DNA of 64,000 bases from positions 124,001-188,000 of the forward strand of contig NZ_FMHT01000003.1 of NCBI RefSeq assembly GCF_900091585.1, read 5' to 3'. Below the pieces are notes generated by a model. The model was not told the DNA's origin. It worked only from the letters and a program-made list of their open reading frames with translations, and did not search any database. The stretch is from Micromonospora nigra (lineage in GTDB: Bacteria; Actinomycetota; Actinomycetes; Mycobacteriales; Micromonosporaceae). Shown one piece after another: positions 38,765 through 47,662 of this stretch (within the stretch, counting starts at the first letter, position 1; the number at the start of each line of letters is the position of its first letter). The position numbers and the translations under genes are program-made.

Positions 38765-40423
38765 GTGACCACACGCTCGGGCCGCTCTCGACGCCGCTCC
38801 ACCATCGTCGTGCTGGTGACAGCAGCACTCACGGTCGTTTCCGCCGGGTCGGTCGTCGTGCACAGCACCACCGCCGAGGCCGTCGCGGGCAGCCTCGCCG
38901 TCGCCGCACCCGTCGAAGACGAGGGTGCCGACTGCCCGGTGCCCGCTTCCGGTTCCCTGACCGCCGATCCCAGGCTTCCCGACCCCTTCCGGAAGCTCGA
39001 CGGCACCCGCATCTCCGCGAGATCCGACTGGCGGTGCCGACGCGCCGAGATCAGGGAGTTGGCGGAGCGGTACGTCTACGGCCAGAAGCCCGCCAAGCCG
39101 GCCAGCGTCACGGGAACCGTGACGAACACCAACATCACCGTGACCGCGACCGACAACGGCCGGAGCGCCAGCTTCTCGGCGAGGGTCGACCTGCCGAGCG
39201 GTCCCGGCCCGTTCCCGGCCGTCGTCGTCCTGGGCGGGTTCGGCGCGGACACGGCCACCATCCGGGCCGCCGGGGTCGCCGTCATCAGCTACGACCCCCT
39301 CGCCGTGGGTCGGGAGGGCACGCCCCGGAACAACAAGCAGGGCGCGTTCTACAGCATCTACGGCTCCACGAACAGCACCGGCCTGCTGATGGCCTAGGCC
39401 TGGGGCGTGAGCCGGCTCATCGACGTCGTCGAACAGTCGGGCGGGAACATGCTGAGGGCGGATGCGACGGGCGTCACCGGATGCTCCCGGTACGGCAAGG
39501 GCGCCTTCGTCACCGGCGCCTTCGACCAGCGCATCGCCCTGACCATGCCGATCGAGTCCGGCAGCGCGGGGGTGCCCGCCTTCCGCAGCATCCCCGGGGA
39601 GTCGGGTTCCCAGCCGCTCAGCAGCGCCTACGGCGAGCAGCCGTGGCTGGGGGACGCGTTCGGTTCCTTCACGGGCAACCCGGCCACCCTGCCGGTGGAC
39701 ACGCACCAGATGGTGGCCATGGTCGCCCCACGGGGCCTGTTCATCATGGAGAACCCCCACGTCGACTGGCTGGCCGCGAGGTCCGGCAGCGTGGCGGCCC
39801 TGGCCGGGGCGGAGGTCTACAAGGCGCTCGGCGCGGGTGAGAACATCACCTACTGGTCCGACGTGCAGGACGGCAGCCACTGCGCCGTCCGGTCGGAGTG
39901 GCGGGCTCCACTGCAACAGCACATCCAGAAGTTCCTGCTCAAGACCGGCAGCGCGGCCGGCACCATCAGGATGTCGAGCCGGAAGGCCGGCAGCCTGTCG
40001 CAGTGGCGGGACTGGCAGACCCCGACCCTCTCCGACAGCCCGACCACGCCACCCACCACTCCCCCGGGCACCCCGCCCAGCACTCCCCCGAGCACGCCGC
40101 CGACGACCCCGCCCAGCACGCCGCCGACCGGTGGCGGCTGCTCCGCATCCGTCTCGGTCAACCAGTGGACTGGCGGTTTCGTGGCCACGGTGCGGGTGAC
40201 CGCCGGCCCCTCGCCGATCACCGGCTGGACCGTCACGGCGGCCCTCCCGTCCGGTGCCGCGATCATCAACGCCTGGAACGCGAACCGCAGCGGGAACAGC
40301 GGCAGCGTCCAGTTCACCAACGTCGGATACAACGGCTCGGTCGCCGCCGGCCAGTCGACCGAGTTCGGGTTCCAGGGCACCGGCAACGGTACGGGGCTGA
40401 CGACCACATGCTCCGCCAGGTAG
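38765..40423 (+). pseudogene. Secreted CE15 glucuronoyl esterase with CBM2, amber-interrupted
   Basis: One frame of 553 codons carries a single TAG at 39395-39397. The sequence around it, GLLMA-TAG-AWGVSRLID, matches the LMAWAWGVSR block of CE15 enzymes, so a TGG (Trp) codon has become TAG. Everything else is intact: GTG 38765 with GGAAGGAGAG upstream, signal peptide, nucleophile Ser in GVTGCSRYGKG, acidic MPIESGSAGVP, His in DGSHCAV, a TPPS-rich linker and a C-terminal CBM2 (GGCSASVSVNQWTGGFVAT). CE15 enzymes cut lignin-glucuronoxylan ester bonds. As read, only the first 210 residues would be made, lacking the catalytic Ser. Confidence 0.85.
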
Positions 40424-40433
40424 CGTCCGCCGG

Positions 40434-40690
40434 CTGGCGCACCTGCTGGTACTGCCAGCCGGCGGTCTGGTCGTTGGCGAAGTACCCGCCCACCCCGAAG
40501 GTGAGGTCGTAGTCCCACAACGGGCCGGCGAAGTTCGACGCCCGCAGCACGTTGTGGAACTGCTGGATGTGGTGGCGCAGCCAGTCCCGCTGTTCGGGCT
40601 GCGACGGCGACGGGTCGGCGACCTCCAGGTAGTTCCAGCAGCTCGCCGCCCGTCCGGTGCACAGAGTCGGTGGCATCGATTGCGTCAAAC
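40434..40690 (-). pseudogene. Remnant of an unidentified aromatic-rich protein
   Basis: A minus-strand segment of about 85 codons reads like real protein (SCWNYLEVADPSPSQPEQRD, WLRHHIQQFHNVLRASNFAG, LWDYDLTFGVGGYFANDQT) but lacks a sensible start and runs out of frame meaning at both ends. The Trp/Tyr/Phe content and codon bias contrast with the flanks. It is probably the middle of a larger deleted secreted protein. I do not recognise the family. Confidence 0.4.
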
Positions 40691-40840
40691 ACACGACGCA
40701 GGCGAGGTGAGACCGGTGCGTGACGACCCTGACTCCGGTTCGCCGCCGTGGCCGCAGCCCTGAGGCGTCGACGAGCCCGATCGCAGGGCCGAACGGCTGT
40801 CGCCACGCCTCAGGTCGACGACGCCTCGACGGTGATCGCG

Positions 40841-40863
40841 CCACCGGAACTTCCGGAAGGTGG
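40841..40863. promoter_or_regulatory. Compound palindrome sharing CTTCCGGAAG with 38650
   Basis: The stretch starts CCACC and ends GGTGG, and contains both CCGGAA-C-TTCCGG and CTTCCGGAAG. It is the second copy of the palindrome core seen before the CE15 gene. No intact gene starts directly beside it, so a target is unclear. The rest of 40691-40975 shows no gene. Confidence 0.35.
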
Positions 40864-40975
40864 CGTCCGATGATGCTGGTCGCCGGCTCTCACCTAAGGG
40901 CGGCCGACGCACCGTCACCGCGTGGGGTCACGCCTCGCGTCGCCGCCCGCCCCCGCCCGCGCGCCGCGCGACTCG

Positions 40976-41788
40976 TCACGACGCGGAACTGCGCGCCGCG
41001 TCCCCCTCGCGCCCCGCGTCCCCCTCGTGCGCCGCCTCGGGCGGGGTGACCTGTGCGCCAGCCGCCGCGAGGCTGCGCCGCAGCGCCTCGATCTCCGACC
41101 GCAACGCCGCCACGTCCGCGCTCGTCGCCGGGGCCGGCTGGTCGGAGCCGGCGGAGACGCGCTCCACGATCCAGGTCGCCAGCGAACCCGTCACGAAACC
41201 GATCAGGCCGATCCCACCGATCATCAACCCGAGCGCGACGAACCGCCCCGACGTGGTCACTGGGTAGTGGTCGCCGTAGCCCACGGTGGTGATGGTGACC
41301 GTCGACCACCACAGCGCGTCCTCGAACGACGTGATGTTCGAGTCGGGCGCGAACCGCTCAGCGTCCAGCACCGCCAGTGCCGAGACGAGCACCAGCAGCG
41401 CGGTCGTCGTGGCCACGTACACCGCCAGCCGGCCCCTCGCCCAGACCGCCGTGCGCCGGCTGATCGTCAACACCACCATGACCAGCCGGACGGCCCGCAA
41501 CGGTCGGAGCACGGGAAGCGCCAGCACGATCAGGTCGAACAGGTGCCCGCGCAGGAACCGGCGCCGGTCGGTGGCCAGTCTCAGCCGCACCACGATGTCG
41601 ACCCAGAACAGCACCCAGATGGCCACCGAGGTCACGGCGCACGCCGTGTGCCACACCGGCGCCATCCCGGGACGCAGGATGGGTGCCGCGTACGCCACCA
41701 GGAACACCACCGACAGCACGGTCAGGGGGACCGCGGTGAGTCGCTCCCAGTGGGCCATACGAGCGTCGCGCCCGGTGTCGTCCTGCAT
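40976..41788 (-). CDS. Voltage-gated-type potassium channel
   Basis: A 270-residue channel subunit. Several hydrophobic segments precede the pore, with an Arg-containing stretch (RPLRAVRLVMVVLTISRRTA) resembling an S4 voltage sensor. The selectivity filter is TVTITTVGYGDHYPVT, followed by the inner helix. A short cytoplasmic coiled-coil-like tail (VAALRSEIEALRRSLAAAG) may drive tetramer assembly. ATG 41788 has GGAG 5 bp upstream; ATG 41758 is a shorter option. Potassium selectivity follows from the GYGD filter. Confidence 0.9.
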   Translation of the reverse strand: MQDDTGRDARMAHWERLTAVPLTVLSVVFLVAYAAPILRPGMAPVWHTACAVTSVAIWVLFWVDIVVRLRLATDRRRFLRGHLFDLIVLALPVLRPLRAVRLVMVVLTISRRTAVWARGRLAVYVATTTALLVLVSALAVLDAERFAPDSNITSFEDALWWSTVTITTVGYGDHYPVTTSGRFVALGLMIGGIGLIGFVTGSLATWIVERVSAGSDQPAPATSADVAALRSEIEALRRSLAAAGAQVTPPEAAHEGDAGREGDAARSSAS

Positions 41789-42001
41789 CTTCGCTCCGCC
41801 CGACGTTCCTTCCGTGGTGCCGGGCGGGTCACCCCACCCGACCTGGGCGAGGGTAGACACCGACCCCGACCGGCCGGGAGCCACCCCCGGCCTGTTCCGG
41901 GTCACCGGCGGGCACCGGCACCCGCGTCAGCCGCTGCGTGCGGGTTCCGGCACCTGCTGTGACGGGCGGCCCGCGACCACGCACCGGCACGGCGGTGGGT
42001 G

Positions 42002-42312
42002 TCAGGACGCCGGCGTGGACTTCTGCCGCGACCGGTGTTCGCGCACCTTGCGCCGGTTGCCGCACTCCGCCATCCGACACCAGACGCCCGTCCGGTTGCG
42101 GGCGTGGTCGTAGAAGACCCACCGGCATCGTCGGCCGGGCACATCTTGAGCCGGCCCCACGTGCCGTCGACGGCGGCCACGACGACGATCTCGACCAGCC
42201 GGGCGAGCACGGTGTCGATGCGGGGGCCGGAGGCGACGAGTCGGGGGGCCATCCCGGCGGTGAAGTGCGGCCGGACGGGGAGTCGGGCGATCGCCCGGTT
42301 GAGTGGCGTCCG
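42002..42312 (-). pseudogene. CGNR zinc-finger protein remnant, truncated and frameshifted
   Basis: The C-terminal half of a CGNR (ABATE-type) regulator is visible in two frames: RLPVRPHF...DGTWGRLKMCPADD in one, then RWVFYDHARNRTGVWCRMAE followed by CGNRRKVREHR in another. The switch is near 42129-42131; restoring one T would give CPADDCRWVFYDH, including the missing zinc cysteine. Only about 55 residues of the N-terminal domain remain, ending at a junction with the EamA remnant on the opposite strand. Confidence 0.75.
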
Positions 42313-42698
42313 GATCGTCGTGGGCCTGCTCGTCGCCCTCGCGGGGGTGGCCCTGGTGGTGGAGCTGCCGACCACGCCGCTGGGCGAGGTGAACCTCCTG
42401 GGAGTCGGCTTCGGCATCGCCACGGCTGTCGGTGTCGCCGCCTTCTCGGTGCTGGGTAGCAGGGCCACCCGCGCGTACGGGGCACTGCGAAACCCTGGCC
42501 CCCTTCGTGCTCTGCTCCTGGGGCACCGCCCGCGTCGGCCCCCACGCCGGGGCGGTGAACATCTGCCCGGAGCCGGTGTTCAGCGCGGCCCTCGCCTGGA
42601 CGTGGCTGGGTCAGGTGCTCAACCCGGTCCAGATCGCAGGCGGAGTGATCGTCATCGCGGCGGTGATCCACCTGCAACGGTTGCGCGTCATCGGGTGA
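42299..42698 (+). pseudogene. EamA-type (DMT) transporter remnant
   Basis: Two pieces of an EamA drug/metabolite transporter are visible. The first (VVGLLVALAGVALVVELP, NLLGVGFGIATAVGVAAFSV) runs to about 42470. The second, in another frame, has the final repeat (NICPEPVFSAALAWTWLGQV, LNPVQIAGGVIVIAAVIHL) at about 42550-42698. The N-terminal half and the intervening helices are missing. It abuts the CGNR remnant head to head. Divergent CGNR-EamA pairs occur in actinomycetes, so this looks like one ancestral pair with its centre deleted. Confidence 0.65.
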
Positions 42699-42747
42699 GC
42701 CGCCGGGCTCGACACGCCGTCGGGGTGAGCAGTGGGCTCGGCGCGGG

Positions 42748-43599
<852 letters not shown>

Positions 43600-43668
43600 C
43601 GGACCATCATGGCGGTTCCCGCCCGGCCGTGCGCAGCGATACCTCCCTCCCTGGCCGGCACCGACCGT

Positions 43669-44424
43669 TCAGGCATGCTGGCGCGGCGAGACGAACCCCG
43701 GAGCTGGTTGCGGTGCCTCGCCGGTGACCTGGGTGATGATCTCCGCGGCCACGTCCCGCAGCTTTCGGTTGCGATGCTGCGACGCTCGCCGGAGCAGGGC
43801 GAACGCCTCCGCGGCGGTGCACCGCTGCTGACCCATCAGCACACCCAACGCCTGGTCGATGACGCTCCGCGAGGACATCGCCTCGGTGAGCTGCCGGTGC
43901 ACGAGGGCCTGGTCGGCCTGGCGGAGGATGACGGTGAGCGCCGCCGTCCCCTGTTCGGTGAAGGCCACGGCCTGCCGACGTGCCCCGTCGGTGAAGGAGC
44001 CGGGATCGGTGGTGTAGAGGTTGAGGGCCCCGACGGTCTCGCCGTCGACCGTCATCGGCAGGGACAGCGAGCCGGCGACGCCGAGGCGTAGCGCGTGTTC
44101 CCGGTACCGGCGCCAGCGGTCGTCCGTCCGCAGGTCGACCACCTCGACGATCCGGCCACTGCGAAGGGCCTCCAGGCAGGGGCCCTCGTCGGCGCCGTAC
44201 TGGATCTCGTCGGCCCGGGCGGCGAGGCCGTCACTGCTGGCGGCGGTGAGGGCGCCGCCGTCGCGACGTACCGTCAGACCGCAGGCCACGGCCGGGGTGA
44301 CGACCTCCGCCGCGACCCGGACGACCTGGTCGAGGAACACGTCGACGTCAGGCGAGTCGGCGACCAGGGTCAACAGCCGGCCGTACGCCGAGGCCAGGTA
44401 GGACCCCGCAGCATCGGACACCAT
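43669..44424 (-). CDS. GAF-ANTAR antitermination regulator
   Basis: A 251-residue regulator. A GAF sensor domain (about 10-165) is followed by an ANTAR RNA-binding domain (about 180-235: SSRSVIDQALGVLMGQQRCT, then AFALLRRASQHRNRKLRDVA). ANTAR proteins bind paired hairpins in mRNA leaders to prevent termination. ATG 44424 has GGGAGGT upstream. It is divergent from a STAS-domain gene, a common stress-signalling neighbourhood in actinomycetes. Signal and RNA target are unknown. Confidence 0.9.
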   Translation of the reverse strand: MVSDAAGSYLASAYGRLLTLVADSPDVDVFLDQVVRVAAEVVTPAVACGLTVRRDGGALTAASSDGLAARADEIQYGADEGPCLEALRSGRIVEVVDLRTDDRWRRYREHALRLGVAGSLSLPMTVDGETVGALNLYTTDPGSFTDGARRQAVAFTEQGTAALTVILRQADQALVHRQLTEAMSSRSVIDQALGVLMGQQRCTAAEAFALLRRASQHRNRKLRDVAAEIITQVTGEAPQPAPGFVSPRQHA

Positions 44425-44663
44425 CGCTACCTCCCGAAGACCTGGATCCGGTCGGTCCCACCGGTGCGGCCGGTTCCCGGCGGGGGTGTCGACCGACGCG
44501 TTCCGCAGCCGGCCAGCCCGCGCTCCCCGGATCGTCGGGTGCGATTCGCGCGGGAGGCGGCTAGGGTTGACGTGGGTTCGGACCTGAGCCCAGGACCAGT
44601 GCCCCCGCCGATGGCGATCCGGGGCACACATCCGGTTCTGGCCTGCTCACCAAGGAGCACCTC

Positions 44664-45029
44664 ATGTCCGTCCATCAGGCACCGCCCCCGACAGCCCGAC
44701 AAACCCCCCGACCACCGGCCCTGTCCCTCACCGTCAGCGCGGAGGGCGCGGTGGCAGTGGTGGTGCGGGTTCGGGGCGCGGTGGACATGGCCACCTCCGA
44801 CCTGCTCCTCGACGCCGTGGAAACGGTGCTGGCCGGTCGACCGCCCCCGGTGCTGGTGCTGGACCTGAGCGGGGTGACCTTCTTCAGCGCGGCCGGCATC
44901 ACCGCGCTGCTCGTCGTACGTCAGCACGTCGCCGCAGCCGGCCGCACGCTGGTGCTGCGCCAGCCGTCCCGGATCACCGCAGTCGTCATCGACATCGTCG
45001 AACTCAGGGACGAGTTCACCATCGAGTGA
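44664..45029 (+). CDS. STAS-domain anti-sigma factor antagonist
   Basis: A 121-residue SpoIIAA/RsbV-like protein. The STAS core is about 22-118, and the phosphorylatable Ser is in LDLSGVTFFSAAGITALL. When unphosphorylated it would bind an anti-sigma kinase and free a sigma factor. The proline-rich first 20 residues are a flexible extension. ATG 44664 has AAGGAG upstream. No anti-sigma kinase is encoded in the window. Confidence 0.85.
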   Translation: MSVHQAPPPTARQTPRPPALSLTVSAEGAVAVVVRVRGAVDMATSDLLLDAVETVLAGRPPPVLVLDLSGVTFFSAAGITALLVVRQHVAAAGRTLVLRQPSRITAVVIDIVELRDEFTIE

Positions 45030-45281
45030 CCTCCCTCGCTCCGGTACGACGGCGGGCACGCCGCGCGGGGCAACCACATTTTCCAGCCGCCGCGCACGCT
45101 AAACCCGCCGCACCCGAGGGCGGCCGCACCGCTGTCGTGGTCGGGGCGCACCGCGACCCCGACGGCGGCGCGACGGCCGCACACATCGACGGCACGGTAT
45201 GCGCTTGGGGCGATCTGCGCCCGGTTCGCCGCTGCCGGGCGCCCGCTCGGGGCCATCTCCCGCCACATCGCCGCACATCTA

Positions 45282-45328
45282 TTGACACACCTAGTTAACA
45301 GTTGCAGTCTTGAGAGAGCGCTCTCTCA
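45282..45328 (+). promoter_or_regulatory. Promoter and LacI-type operator of the GH64 glucanase
   Basis: TGAGAGAGCGCTCTCTCA (45311-45328) is a perfect 18-bp palindrome with the GCGC centre typical of LacI-family operators such as CebR/CelR sites. A TTGACA -35 hexamer lies at 45282-45287 with a weak -10 about 17 bp on, so the operator would cover the transcription start. It ends 26 bp before the GTG start. The rest of 45030-45281 shows no gene. Confidence 0.75.
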
Positions 45329-45354
45329 TCCCGCCCGCCACCCGAGGAGTTGCC

Positions 45355-46947
45355 GTGGGCATCCGAAGAAGACTCCTGGCCGCCGTCTGCGCCCTGGTCG
45401 CCGCCGTCCCGACAATCGCCACCGCCGCCCCCGCCCAGGCGGTCGGCCCCGCACTGCTGCCCGTCACCGTCACCAACAGCACCGGCCGCGGCGAAGCCGT
45501 CCACCTCTACGTCATCGGCATCCAGCTCGCCACCAACCGCCTCGGCTACGTCAACCAGGCCGGCACGTTCATCCCCTGGTCCGGCGGCCAGAACCCGCCG
45601 GCACCCGCGCCGGACGCGTCGATCCCGGGGCCCGCCGCCGGCACCAGCACCACCATCCGGTTCCCCCGCGGCTTCTCCGGCCGGGTCTACTTCTCCTTCG
45701 GGGAGAAGCTGAAGTTCTTCCTGACCCCCGACGGACTGGTGCAGCCCGCGCCCTGGGCACCCGGCGACGCCAACCGCGACATCCTGTTCGACTGGAGCGA
45801 GTTCACCTACAACGATGCCGGCCTGTGGCTCAACAGCTCGCAGGTCGACATGTTCGCGGTGCCACACGCGGTCAGCGTCACCGGCGCCGACGGGGTCACC
45901 ACCCGCACCGGTGACGTGGTCAGCAACGGCCGCACCGCCATCATCGACGGCATCCGGTCCCAACCCGGCTGGGCGAACACCGTGTACACCCGGTCCGACG
46001 GCACCGTGCTGCGCGTGCTGGCACCGGGCAAGGCCGCTGGCGCGGGCCTGCTGAGCAGCACCTACCTGGACTCGTACATCGCCTCGGCGTGGAACGCGTA
46101 CACCACCAGGACCCTGACCGTCGTGCCCTTCACCCACCAGCCGAGCGTCCGCTACTTCGGGCGGACCTCGGGCAACGTCATGACCTTCACCAACGGCGCC
46201 GGCCAGGTGGTCGCCTCCTTCAACCGGCCCTCGTCGGCCAGCGTGTGGGGCTGCGACGGCGACCTGCCCGCACCCAACGACCAGGTGGTCGGCCCGATCT
46301 CGCGTACGCTCTGCGCCGCGCTGAACCGGGGCACCCTCGGCAGCATCGACACCCAGCCCAGCACCAACCCCACCGAGTTCTACCGCAACAACCCCACCAA
46401 CCACTACGCCCGCGTCATCCACGCCAACATGGTCGACGGCAGGGCGTACGCCTTCGCCTTCGACGACGTCGGCGCCTTCGAGTCGCTGGTCCACCACGGT
46501 GACCCCCGCTCGGCCGGCCTGGTCCTCAGCCCGTTCGGCTCCGGTGGTCCGGGCAACCCGAGCGGCGGCACCGCGCTGGTGAGCAACTGGAACGGCAAGT
46601 GCGTCGACGTGCCCAACGCCAGCTTCGTCGACCGGGCACCACTACAGATGTGGGGCTGCAACGGCACCACCGCGCAGAAGTGGACGTTCACCGGCGGCGC
46701 GGTGCGGAGCCAGAACAACAAGTGCATGGACGTCGACGGAGGGGCGACCGGCAACGGCGCGGCCATCCAGCTCTACACCTGCAACGGCACCGGAGCCCAG
46801 CAGTTCACCCTGACCGCAGCCGGCGAGCTGGTGAACCCGCAGTCCAACAGGTGTGTCGACATCAGGGACTGGAACGGTGCCGACGGCGCGCGGCTGCAAC
46901 TCTGGGACTGCGCCGGCACCGCCAACCAGCACTGGCGCCGGGGCTGA
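45355..46947 (+). CDS. Secreted GH64 beta-1,3-glucanase with ricin-type CBM13
   Basis: A 530-residue secreted enzyme. Signal peptide 1-37 (start GIRRRLLAAV, end near AQA) precedes a GH64-type catalytic domain (about 38-385; ALLPVTVTNSTGRGEAVHLY, GRVYFSFGEKLKFFL, FTYNDAGLWLNSSQVDMF). A ricin-B/CBM13 trefoil (about 400-530) has repeated QxW blocks (MWGCNGTTAQKWTF, LWDCAGTANQHWRRG). GH64 enzymes release laminaripentaose from beta-1,3-glucan, so fungal or yeast cell walls are likely targets. GTG 45355 follows GAGGAG. A LacI-type operator lies just upstream. Confidence 0.9.
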   Translation: MGIRRRLLAAVCALVAAVPTIATAAPAQAVGPALLPVTVTNSTGRGEAVHLYVIGIQLATNRLGYVNQAGTFIPWSGGQNPPAPAPDASIPGPAAGTSTTIRFPRGFSGRVYFSFGEKLKFFLTPDGLVQPAPWAPGDANRDILFDWSEFTYNDAGLWLNSSQVDMFAVPHAVSVTGADGVTTRTGDVVSNGRTAIIDGIRSQPGWANTVYTRSDGTVLRVLAPGKAAGAGLLSSTYLDSYIASAWNAYTTRTLTVVPFTHQPSVRYFGRTSGNVMTFTNGAGQVVASFNRPSSASVWGCDGDLPAPNDQVVGPISRTLCAALNRGTLGSIDTQPSTNPTEFYRNNPTNHYARVIHANMVDGRAYAFAFDDVGAFESLVHHGDPRSAGLVLSPFGSGGPGNPSGGTALVSNWNGKCVDVPNASFVDRAPLQMWGCNGTTAQKWTFTGGAVRSQNNKCMDVDGGATGNGAAIQLYTCNGTGAQQFTLTAAGELVNPQSNRCVDIRDWNGADGARLQLWDCAGTANQHWRRG

Positions 46948-47017
46948 CCCGCGCCGAGCGGGTGTCGTCGGGCCCCGGGGGCGTCACTCGTACGCCGCCG
47001 GGGCGCCGACCCCGGGG

Positions 47018-47623
47018 TCAGCGCGCCGGCTCCGGGCGCAGCGAGGACAGCAGCAGATCCGCGAAGTGGGTGCCGACCTGCGCCGGGGTGAGCCGGCCGT
47101 CGCTGCGGAACCACGCGCCCAGGTGGTGCACGGCACCGAAGAAGTAGTCGACGACCAGGTCGGCCGGCACGTCGGGGCGGAACGTCCCGGCGCGCTGGCC
47201 CTCCTCCACCAGGGAGCGGAAGCGTTCGTGGTACTCGCGGCGGGCCGCCCGCACCGCGCGTTGGCGGTCCACCGGGAGCAGGTGCATCGACTGGAGGAAC
47301 ACCGTGGCGTCGTCGAGGTTGGCGATCGCGGTGACCACCACGTCGGCGGCGGCCAGGTGCAACCGGCGCGCCACCGGCTGCGGGTCGGCCATGATGGCTT
47401 CGAGGCGCTCGCGCTGCATGCGCAGCAGCCGCTCGTAGATCTCCTGGAGCAGGTCGTCCTTCGCGGCGAAGTAGTGGTACATCGCGCCCTTGGTGACCCC
47501 GGCCGCCGCCACGATCTCCTGAACCGAGGTCTTCTCGAAACCCTTCTCCGCGAACAGTCTGGTGGCGACCGTCAGCAGTCGCTGCGGCAGTGCCTCACCG
47601 TCGCCCGTCCGACCCACCGGCAT
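47018..47623 (-). CDS. TetR-family repressor
   Basis: A 201-residue TetR regulator. The helix-turn-helix is at about 14-60 (RLFAEKGFEKTSVQEIVAAA, then GVTKGAMYHYFAAKDDLL), and the rest is the helical ligand domain. It lies 39 bp downstream of the molybdopterin oxidoreductase on the same strand, and a perfect TetR-like palindrome sits before that gene. It most likely represses the two-gene operon including itself. Ligand unknown. Confidence 0.9.
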   Translation of the reverse strand: MPVGRTGDGEALPQRLLTVATRLFAEKGFEKTSVQEIVAAAGVTKGAMYHYFAAKDDLLQEIYERLLRMQRERLEAIMADPQPVARRLHLAAADVVVTAIANLDDATVFLQSMHLLPVDRQRAVRAARREYHERFRSLVEEGQRAGTFRPDVPADLVVDYFFGAVHHLGAWFRSDGRLTPAQVGTHFADLLLSSLRPEPAR

Positions 47624-47662
47624 CCGTCCCTCCCGGGCCGCCCGCCGGCCCGGTGCGCCAGC

